Below are positions 1 to 4,310 of a stretch of DNA of 5,447 bases, one piece after another. Under the pieces are notes generated by a model that searched no databases, was not told the DNA's origin, and saw only the letters and a list, made by a program, of their open reading frames with translations. The translations under genes and the position numbers were made by a program. Source of the DNA: Acidimicrobiales bacterium. Lineage in GTDB: Bacteria; Actinomycetota; Acidimicrobiia; Acidimicrobiales; Palsa-688. Position 1 is the first letter of the stretch, and every line of letters begins with the position of its first letter. The DNA lies in the NCBI GenBank assembly GCA_030039575.1, contig JASHVH010000335.1:1-5447 (forward strand), written 5' to 3'.

Positions 1-187
1 CAACCACGGCACCTGGAAGCTCTTGCATCTCCTGTACCTGTGCGGCGCCGTCGCACACGTAGGCGAAGCCGTACACGAGCCGTAAATGGGCGCTGACAGT
101 CCCGACTGCGGCCGGGCCCCGGAGGCCGGCAATAGTTGCCAGCGGCGCTAGAAGGACGCCCAAAAGTGCTCGGTAACAAACGCCCAT
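1..187 (-). CDS. Possible secreted or membrane-anchored protein, N-terminal part
   Basis: This minus-strand reading frame stays open from an ATG at 187 to the left edge (62 complete codons), so only the N-terminus is present. The start is shaped like a signal peptide or anchor: one Arg near the N-terminus (MGVCYR), a hydrophobic run at residues 7-22 (ALLGVLLAPLATIAGL), then a small-residue stretch ending in VSA at 31-33 that could be a cleavage site. The following segment (HLRLVYGFAYVCDGAAQ) is not a family I recognise. An in-frame ATG at 232 would add 15 residues (MLVVGEVPGP...), with an in-frame TGA just beyond it. I prefer 187 because it puts the charged and hydrophobic regions in the usual order. 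No good Shine-Dalgarno precedes either start. Third-position G+C is only about 64 percent, so a chance open frame is possible. It would be divergent from the ATPase fragment at 359. Confidence 0.33.
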   Translation of the reverse strand, partial: MGVCYRALLGVLLAPLATIAGLRGPAAVGTVSAHLRLVYGFAYVCDGAAQVQEMQELPGAVV

Positions 188-232
188 GGCTGCCTGCTGT
201 TCGGGACCAGGAACTTCTCCGACCACGAGCAT

Positions 233-358
233 GGTGCGTCCCGCTCACAAGAGCATCACCCGGCAGGTCGCAATTCGCGCCGGGGGGTATTAATTCAGGG
301 CCTGTCCTCGCTTGCGCCCCTGGTTCCCCGGGTCCACAATCTTTTTGGTGAAGCGACC
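233..358. other. Divergent intergenic gap
   Basis: This gap lies between the possible minus-strand gene and the plus-strand ATPase fragment, so promoters for both would be expected here. The only AT-rich stretch is TATTAATT at 288-295, which could hold a -10 element, but I see no paired -35 at a convincing distance. No RNA gene or repeat is visible. Confidence 0.3.
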
Positions 359-472
359 ATGACCAGTGCCGGGGCCCTACCCCGGCAGCTCACGAGCTTC
401 GTCGGTCGAGAGGCGATGCTGGCCGCCGTCGTCGAGCAACTGCGGGGCAACCGGCTCGTGACCCTGCGCTGA
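359..472 (+). pseudogene. Truncated N-terminus of a LuxR/SARP-type P-loop ATPase
   Basis: A 37-codon frame begins at ATG 359 and stops at TGA 470-472. Residues 7-18 (LPRQLTSFVGRE) followed by a short helix and RLVTL at 32-36 match the start of the NB-ARC/AAA-like ATPase module of large actinobacterial LuxR- or SARP-type transcriptional regulators. In that family the segment normally runs on directly into TGPGGVGKT, the Walker A nucleotide-binding loop. Here similarity ends after Leu36 (codon 464-466), then CGC and a stop. No other frame downstream restores a Walker A motif, so this is a truncation by rearrangement rather than a simple frameshift. The product would be a non-functional peptide, since the whole family is many hundreds of residues long. 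A GGTGAAG at 347-353 could serve as a weak ribosome binding site, consistent with a real former gene start. I am confident of the family and fairly confident of the truncation. Confidence 0.7.
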
Positions 473-712
473 TGCGCTCGCTTCTAGGGTGTGGCGACAT
501 TAGGGGCCCACGGGGCGATTTTGCGGTTCGCAATGTCGTCGGAGCCAGATAAACGTTGTAGGTGGCTCGGCTCGGCTAAATGTCATGTCTGTAGCGGGAC
601 ATGTCGCTCGTTAGCCGCGCCCGCGGAGGACAGCCGCCGCCGTCCGCCGGCGAGCAGCAGGTATTTTACTTACGTTTGCCTCATCCGCTTCTGCCCTCGG
701 TTGGTTTACTAA
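473..712. other. Non-coding debris between ATPase break and recombinase remnant
   Basis: This is 240 bases with no credible gene. One frame stays open from GTG 491 to TAA 712, but its translation is Cys/Arg-rich, lacks any recognisable motif and has no ribosome binding site, so I treat it as a chance frame. The stretch contains a cluster of GACAT/ATGTC motifs (annotated separately) and a GC-rich tract at 617-660. It becomes AT-rich near its end (27 of 60 bases G+C at 661-720, against 40 of 60 at 5041-5100 in the reductase). The composition and the flanking broken genes suggest mobile-element or degraded DNA. Confidence 0.5.
494..606. repeat. Cluster of GACAT/ATGTC inverted and direct repeats
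   Basis: The core ATGTC or its complement occurs five or six times in about 110 bases. CGACATT at 495-501 and AATGTCG at 532-538 form a perfect 7-bp inverted pair. AAATGTC at 578-584 is followed directly by ATGTC at 585-589. CATGTC at 584-589 and GACATG at 598-603 form a perfect 6-bp inverted pair with an 8-base spacer, running on into ATGTCG at 601-606. Repeated short motifs in both orientations are typical of recombinase or transposase binding sites at element ends, or of a regulator's operators. The link to the recombinase remnant downstream is inference. Confidence 0.45.
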
Positions 713-868
713 ATGCTCTCGGAGACGACTCAGCCTCCGCGTTTTTGGGAGCATAGCGCCCTTCTCACCATCTATGCCCACCTGCTAAATCCGTTGGGCA
801 CATTGCTCCCTCGAGGTGTGGGCGCAAAGCGCGTGCGATTTCTGATCTGTCGGACGCGCCAAAATTGA
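713..868 (+). pseudogene. Remnant of a tyrosine recombinase C-terminus (putative)
   Basis: A 51-codon frame runs from ATG 713 to TGA 866-868. Residues 12-27 read WEHSALLTIYAHLLNP, which resembles the last conserved box of phage-type tyrosine recombinases (LGHSS....T...IYAHLLP). There His14 would be the box II His and Tyr21 the nucleophile that attacks DNA. The His-to-Tyr distance is 7 rather than the usual 9-10, so two or three residues appear lost. The upstream catalytic Arg and HxxR box are absent, with an in-frame TAA (710-712) immediately before the ATG. Downstream residues (LPRGVGAKRVRFLICRTRQN) are unlike an integrase tail. If real, it is an inactive fragment of an integrase that once moved a neighbouring element. 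The short match could also be chance, which is why confidence is moderate. Confidence 0.38.
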
Positions 869-958
869 GGCGGCCCAAAGGGCTTGGGCGTAGCCTCCCA
901 AAGACGACAATGCGAGGAGCTCGCCGGAGCCCCCCATACAAGGTTGGTTCGGTCGATC
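869..958. promoter_or_regulatory. Leader of the antiporter gene
   Basis: This 90-base gap must hold the antiporter's expression signals if the gene is not read from upstream. I see only a weak AAGGTTGG at 940-947 as a possible ribosome binding site, spaced further from the ATG than usual. A perfect 10-bp palindrome, GATCATGATC (955-964), covers the start codon. No riboswitch fold or clear -35/-10 pair is evident. Confidence 0.25.
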
Positions 959-2200
959 ATGATCTCCTTCAACAACCTCCTCATCGTGGCAGCAATTGCC
1001 GTGGCGGTGCCTCTGCTCCTTGGGCTGGTGCCGGCAATCAGGGTGCCGCCGGTGGTCCTCGAGATCGTCGGTGGCGTCATCGTGGGCCCGACGGTCCTGG
1101 GCTGGGTGCACCTCGACGTGTCTGTGAGGGTAACGTCCGACCTGGGCCTTGGTTTCCTGCTATTTCTGGCTGGTTTCGAGATCGACCTTTGGCAGTTCGA
1201 CCGCCGCGTCCTGTCGCTCGCCGGTCGGGCTTTCGTCCTCTCCGCAGCATTGGCTCTCGTGGTCGCCTTCGGGCTCCAACTGGGCGGCCAGGTCAGAGAC
1301 GGCCTGCTGGTGGGCATCACCTTGATGGCGACGGCACTGGGGGTCCTCGTGCCTATCCTCAAAGACGTAGGCCTGACCGGGACTGACTTCGGCCGCCTGA
1401 TCATGGCCGCTGGTTCGGTCGCCGAACTGGTGCCGCTTGTTCTGTTGTCGGTGTTTTTCTCGGTTTCGTCGACAGACCCGTCGGTGGAGCTCGGTCTCCT
1501 GGCCGGGTTCGCGGCCTTTACCCTCGCGGTCGTAGTGGTGACGCAGCGCGCCAGTGGCTGGGGCCGTTTGCGGATGGCTGTGCAGGCACTCGACAACACG
1601 AGTTCCCAGCTACGGGTCCGGATGGCCATCACGTTGGCCTTGGCTCTCGCAGTGGTGGCCGACCACTTCGGGCTGGCTACGATCCTGGGGGCCTTCCTCG
1701 CCGGCGTCATCGTGCGTCGGGCCGACGAAGGGTCGGGATCACATGAAGAGTTCCGTGGCAAGCTGGAAGCGATCGGCTTCGGGTTCTTGGTCCCAGTCTT
1801 CTTCGTGAGCACTGGGGTGGCGCTCGATATCGGCGCTCTCTTCCGTAGCACAAGGGCGGTTATTGCGGTGCCCGTCTTCTTGGTCGCTTTGCTCGTGACA
1901 AGAGGCGTGCCGGCCCTATTGTACGTGCGGGTCGTTGGTCGTACCCGCGCCGTCGCGGCCGGTCTCATGCAGAGCACATCTCTGACGTTCATCGTCGTGG
2001 CGACCACGATCGGAGTTGAGACGGGTCACCAACGGGCGTCAACTGCTGCTGCCCTCGTAGTGGCCGGCCTGTTGTCGGTTGTCATCTACCCGTTAGTCGC
2101 ATTGAAAATATTGGAGAGGGACATAGGCCACGATGTGCCAAAGCTCACCCCACCTGACCGGGCCCATCTCGACCCGCCCACCGGCGAGGGTCTGCTGTGA
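959..2200 (+). CDS. Cation:proton antiporter, CPA2/KefB-like membrane domain
   Basis: This 413-residue integral membrane protein is predicted to exchange Na+ or K+ for H+ across the cytoplasmic membrane, serving pH and ion homeostasis. Hydrophobic segments span nearly its whole length. Family landmarks in order: RVPPVVLEIVGGVIVGP (28-44), LGLGFLLFLAGFEID (62-76), a TM5-6 core with TLMATALGVLVPILKD (121-136) and AAGSVAELVPLVLL (150-163), ILGAFLAGVIVRR (242-254), PVFFVSTGVALD (279-290), SLTFIVVATTIG (341-352) and a closing LLSVVIYPLVAL (371-382). At the usual ion-binding Asp pair of this superfamily the motif reads Ala-Glu (155-156). The protein ends soon after the last membrane segment, with no TrkA-N/RCK regulatory domain. 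I start at ATG 959 because it opens directly into the first membrane helix. A TTG at 884 would add 25 polar residues of no family character. The stop overlaps the next ORF by GTGA. The ion specificity cannot be read from sequence. Confidence 0.9.
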   Translation: MISFNNLLIVAAIAVAVPLLLGLVPAIRVPPVVLEIVGGVIVGPTVLGWVHLDVSVRVTSDLGLGFLLFLAGFEIDLWQFDRRVLSLAGRAFVLSAALALVVAFGLQLGGQVRDGLLVGITLMATALGVLVPILKDVGLTGTDFGRLIMAAGSVAELVPLVLLSVFFSVSSTDPSVELGLLAGFAAFTLAVVVVTQRASGWGRLRMAVQALDNTSSQLRVRMAITLALALAVVADHFGLATILGAFLAGVIVRRADEGSGSHEEFRGKLEAIGFGFLVPVFFVSTGVALDIGALFRSTRAVIAVPVFLVALLVTRGVPALLYVRVVGRTRAVAAGLMQSTSLTFIVVATTIGVETGHQRASTAAALVVAGLLSVVIYPLVALKILERDIGHDVPKLTPPDRAHLDPPTGEGLL

Positions 2201-2415
2201 AGGTCGCGGCGATGAGCGCACGCACGCCTCAGTCGGTACAGGCTGGCATGCACATCAGTGACTGGGTCGGACTGGCGGTCCGCCACAGCGGGCCCTTGAA
2301 TGCAGCCCTGTCCATCTCATGTACAAACGAGACGCCGACGGCCGTGGGCTACCGGCCCGAACCGTCACTGATAGTCAGTACGCCCTGCGGCTGCTTTCCG
2401 TATAAGTGCTGCTAG
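2197..2415 (+). CDS. Small ORF with a CBS-domain-like start, possibly a gene remnant
   Basis: This 72-codon frame starts at GTG 2197, overlapping the antiporter stop (GTGA), which suggests translational coupling. Residues 1-30 (VKVAAMSARTPQSVQAG then MHISDWVGLAVRH) follow the opening beta-alpha pattern of CBS domains (KVxDVMTxxPxxVxPDxxLxxAxxLMxxH), which bind adenosyl nucleotides and often regulate channels and transporters. The expected continuation (GVSGLPVVD) is absent after RH. The rest (SGPLNAALSISC... to FPYKCC) has no domain character, and neither other forward frame restores it. A normal CBS protein carries two such repeats in about 130 residues, so this is either a truncated remnant or a chance match. 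Context would fit: a CBS regulator beside an antiporter lacking its own regulatory domain. Its loss lies within 35 bases of the tRNA, a common junction point for insertions and deletions. Confidence 0.35.
   Translation: MKVAAMSARTPQSVQAGMHISDWVGLAVRHSGPLNAALSISCTNETPTAVGYRPEPSLIVSTPCGCFPYKCC
2367..2379. repeat. 13-bp palindrome ACTGATAGTCAGT
   Basis: This is a perfect 5-bp inverted repeat with a 3-base centre inside the degenerate tail of the CBS-like ORF. It could be an operator or a small hairpin. One such palindrome is not remarkable by chance and no partner copy was seen. Confidence 0.25.
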
Positions 2416-2433
2416 GTGACTATATTCGCGCTG

Positions 2434-2448
2434 CTCACACTGAGTGAG
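2434..2448 (-). terminator. Weak hairpin directly after the tRNA 3' end
   Basis: Read on the minus strand, CTCAC-TCAGT-GTGAG begins at the base after the tRNA discriminator. A 5-bp stem with a 5-base loop and no U-tract is a weak terminator at best. It may instead mark the 3' trailer removed by RNase during maturation. Confidence 0.25.
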
Positions 2449-2522
2449 TGGGCGCTAGAGGACTCGAACCTCCGACCTCAGCCGTGTGAAGGCTGCGCTC
2501 TAACCAACTGAGCCAAGCGCCC
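2449..2522 (-). tRNA. tRNA-Val (anticodon CAC)
   Basis: A complete 74-base cloverleaf reads on the minus strand. The 7-bp acceptor stem is GGGCGCT/AGCGCCC, the D stem is GCTC/GAGC, and the anticodon stem is CAGCC/GGCTG around the loop TTCACAC. This gives anticodon CAC, which reads the Val codon GUG. The T stem is GGAGG/CCTCT with one G-T wobble and the loop TTCGAGT. The discriminator is A and the 3' CCA is not encoded, as is common in actinobacteria. Its 3' end faces left, towards the antiporter and recombinase remnant. GTG is a frequent Val codon in this GC-rich DNA. Confidence 0.97.
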
Positions 2523-2546
2523 GGTCGCTCGTTGACTGCCACCGGG

Positions 2547-2566
2547 GTAACAGCGTTACGAACGCT
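2547..2566. promoter_or_regulatory. Overlapping palindromes upstream of tRNA-Val
   Basis: Two perfect inverted repeats overlap 25-44 bases upstream of the tRNA 5' end: GTAAC-AGC-GTTAC (2547-2559) and AGCGTT-ACG-AACGCT (2552-2566). The position is that of the tRNA promoter. They could be an operator for a DNA-binding protein acting on the tRNA promoter or on a divergent transcript. I cannot name a regulator, and the -10/-35 boxes themselves are not clear. Confidence 0.3.
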
Positions 2567-2744
2567 CGGCCGAAGTCATTACGTCTGACTTCGCCCGATG
2601 CCAGGCCAGTCTCGCGCCCGTCCACAGGGCCTGCAACCAGCCGGAGGGCGCAAGGGGAGACCTGGCCAACCACCGCCCTCGAGCACCCGGCCTCCCCACC
2701 CACCCCTACCGGGGGTCTGGGCCCCGTACCGCCCCTCGAAGCTG

Positions 2745-2750
2745 TACCTT
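2745..2750 (+). promoter_or_regulatory. Candidate -10 box for a leaderless transcript
   Basis: TACCTT fits the actinobacterial -10 pattern TANNNT. It ends six bases before the GTG at 2757, so transcription would begin at the start codon itself. No -35 box is evident, as is usual for leaderless actinobacterial promoters. The purine run GGGGAG (2751-2756) abuts the GTG, too close to work as a Shine-Dalgarno, which also favours leaderless initiation. Confidence 0.42.
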
Positions 2751-2756
2751 GGGGAG

Positions 2757-3332
2757 GTGGCCGAGCGCGATCCGGAACGGGCAAACGGGGAAGGCGCTGG
2801 CACCCCCCAGGACAATGGTGGTGCTGGCGATGACCTGGACGAATGGACTGAAGACGAGGCAACTTTCACCGAAGACGCCGAGTTTTTCCATTACACAGAC
2901 GACTTCGAAGGCGAAGAGGAAGAAGACGAGGGCGAAGGCGAGCTCGTAGAGACCATCGACGAGTTCGGCCGCCGGCACGTCCGCCGCGCGGCCCCAGAAG
3001 GCACCGAGCAAATCCTCGAGAACGAGGCCCCGAGGCGCACCGGCCTCCCCGACTCCATCGAGCGCTGGCGGCAACGAAGCGCCACGGGGGCGGTGCTCAC
3101 TGCCTTCGCCTTCGGCCTCCAGAACGTCTTCGAACCCGAGCGCAAAGAGCCGGCCATAATCATGCAGACCTCAGGCGACCCCCCGATGGACCTCCCGGTT
3201 GAAGCGCAGCTCGAGCAGCTCGGCCCCCGTCAGAGCACCGTCACTGTGCGCCCATGGCTCCTCGGCGACGGCGGCCGGGCCGACCAGCCCAAGGACGAAC
3301 CGGCGGGAGACACGGAGGCCGACGAAGAGTGA
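2757..3332 (+). CDS. Acidic conserved hypothetical protein
   Basis: This 191-residue protein has no domain whose function I can name. Residues 11-70 are strongly acidic and low-complexity (DDLDEWTEDEATFTEDAEFF, then an EGEEEEDEGEGE run at 51-62). Next come a basic patch (GRRHVRRAA, 71-79) and a better-conserved-looking block at 95-125 (TGLPDSIERWRQRSATGAV then LTAFAFGLQNVFE). The hydrophobic part of that block, ATGAVLTAFAFGLQNVF (109-125), is short and could be a single membrane-associating helix. A PWLL motif (166-169) precedes an acidic C-terminus. I recall similar small acidic proteins in actinobacterial genomes, without known function. The frame is open further upstream to 2598, but those 53 residues are Pro/Arg/Gly-rich and look non-coding, so I start at GTG 2757 after the -10 box. 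Its TGA overlaps the GTG of the next gene, so the two are translationally coupled and probably work together. Confidence 0.72.
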   Translation: MAERDPERANGEGAGTPQDNGGAGDDLDEWTEDEATFTEDAEFFHYTDDFEGEEEEDEGEGELVETIDEFGRRHVRRAAPEGTEQILENEAPRRTGLPDSIERWRQRSATGAVLTAFAFGLQNVFEPERKEPAIIMQTSGDPPMDLPVEAQLEQLGPRQSTVTVRPWLLGDGGRADQPKDEPAGDTEADEE

Positions 3333-4162
3333 ACTTCCTCCGTCGTGGGTCGCCGGCAGCCGAAGACCAACAGGACGCGTCTTCTGACATTGAGGGCCCA
3401 GAGGGCTCAGACGACGAGGAGGTAGCCGCCGGCCAGGGCTCACCGGGCGCCGCCGCCAAGAGCAGTTCCACTGGGCAAACGGAGCGGCAGCAAAAGGCGG
3501 CCCAGCGTTCTTCACGTATGGACCTGATCAGGCAGGCCCGCAAAGCCTCGTCGTCCATGCAGGACCCAGAACCCGTGCGGGGGTTGCTCGTGTCCGGGTT
3601 CCTGGTCGCCGTCGGGCTGCTGTCGTACTTCAGCACCGACGTCGAGAACGTGAGCGAAAAGATCCACGGCAAATCGGAGGTGGTGAGCCAGAACATCACC
3701 CATCCGGCCACCGCCGTGCTCTTGATCGTCGTGGCTTTGGCCTGCGCCGGGACGATCTATTGGCGCAAGCGGTACGTGACCGGCATTGCGTTCATGATCG
3801 CGGCGGCCGTGGGGATCGGCGCGCCTCTCCCCAAAAACCTGTCGGACCTCATGTGGGTCACCTTCCTGGTCCCGGCCGGGTACGTGCTCTGGTTGTTGAT
3901 GTTCCGGATGAACAAGGAGCAAAAGGCGTGGTTGGCCGCCCACGGTGCCTCCAACCAGAGCGGCGGCAGCAGCAGTAGCCCCTCCGGGACCACCAGCCGC
4001 TCGAAGTCATCGTCCCAACGCGCCCAACAGGCCACCTCGAGCAGCCGGTCACGCAAAAAGGAGTCTGCTCGGGTAAGCGCTACCGGCCGGCCGTTGCCCG
4101 AGAACAGCGGCCGGTACACCCGCCCTCAGTCAAAGCCGAAGGCGAGCCAGCGCCGCTCTTAG
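3329..4162 (+). CDS. Four-TM membrane protein with basic Ser-rich C-terminal tail
   Basis: This 277-residue protein is of unknown function. Layout: a polar, acidic Ser/Gly-rich N-terminal region (about 10-55), a basic segment (KAAQRSSRMDLIRQARKA, 56-73), then four hydrophobic segments at roughly 85-101 (GLLVSGFLVAVGLLSYF), 117-134, 140-157 and 164-182. The tail at 183-277 is low-complexity Ser/Thr/Arg/Lys, ending in GRYTRPQSKPKASQRRS. An even number of helices puts both ends on the same side; the positive flanks suggest the cytoplasm. The GRYT-P-rich ending resembles the C-termini of other actinobacterial hypothetical membrane proteins. The start is the GTG at 3329, overlapping the upstream TGA (GTGA), with GGAG at 3315-3318 as a possible ribosome binding site. 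The frame is open further upstream to 3254, but that part is an Arg-rich shadow of the previous gene. A basic tail partnered with an acidic protein hints at charge pairing, which is inference. Confidence 0.78.
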   Translation: MNFLRRGSPAAEDQQDASSDIEGPEGSDDEEVAAGQGSPGAAAKSSSTGQTERQQKAAQRSSRMDLIRQARKASSSMQDPEPVRGLLVSGFLVAVGLLSYFSTDVENVSEKIHGKSEVVSQNITHPATAVLLIVVALACAGTIYWRKRYVTGIAFMIAAAVGIGAPLPKNLSDLMWVTFLVPAGYVLWLLMFRMNKEQKAWLAAHGASNQSGGSSSSPSGTTSRSKSSSQRAQQATSSSRSRKKESARVSATGRPLPENSGRYTRPQSKPKASQRRS

Positions 4163-4196
4163 GGCCCCGGGGCTCGCAGGGACATCCCGGGGCCCC
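4162..4196 (+). terminator. GC-rich hairpin terminator after the two-gene operon
   Basis: GGGCCCCGGG (4162-4171) pairs perfectly with CCCGGGGCCC (4186-4195) across a 14-base loop. The 5' arm starts on the last base of the membrane protein's stop codon. There is no T-tract after the stem. Stems without a U-run are common at actinobacterial operon ends, so it probably closes the operon before the reductase gene. Each arm is itself partly self-complementary, so the fold could vary. Confidence 0.6.
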
Positions 4197-4310
4197 GCGG
4201 CCGAGAGCCCGGCCAACTAGCTGACGGCTTCGCCGGCGCCCGGCGTTCGGCCCCGGTCAACCAGCGGGGCAAGCTGCGGCAACACCAGGCGGGCGTGGTA
4301 AACACGAGGG

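Noticed and set aside
2..85. Plus-strand open stretch ending at TAA 83-85, with WKLLHLLYL...AH resembling the haem-binding helix of ferric-reductase-like membrane proteins
   Set aside because: Only 27 residues before the window edge, with one loose motif. The minus-strand frame over the same bases has a full signal-peptide architecture, so I annotated that instead, at low confidence.
491..712. 73-codon frame with GTG start in the non-coding region
   Set aside because: Cys/Arg-rich translation without any motif, no ribosome binding site, and it overlies the repeat cluster.
752..767. TAGCGCCC..CTCAC resembling the tRNA-Val 3' end and its flank (TAGCGCCCACTCAC on the minus strand) as an attachment-site copy
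   Set aside because: The match is in inverted orientation to the tRNA, short, and lies inside the integrase-like fragment. A true attachment pair would be a direct repeat of 15 or more bases.
955..964. GATCATGATC palindrome over the antiporter start codon as an operator
   Set aside because: A single 10-bp palindrome without a second site or promoter context; likely chance.
772..2007. 411-codon minus-strand frame opposite the antiporter
   Set aside because: Its translation is Thr/Arg/Pro/Ser-rich low-complexity, the usual antisense shadow of a GC-rich membrane protein gene. The plus-strand frame carries all family motifs.
2598..2756. Upstream extension of the acidic protein to 2598
   Set aside because: Pro/Arg/Gly-rich sequence without coding character. 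A -10 box and GTG at 2757 give a better start.
4232..4244. GCCGG-CGC-CCGGC hairpin in the gap before the reductase as a regulatory element
   Set aside because: Short GC-only dyads are expected by chance in DNA of this composition and nothing else supports it.
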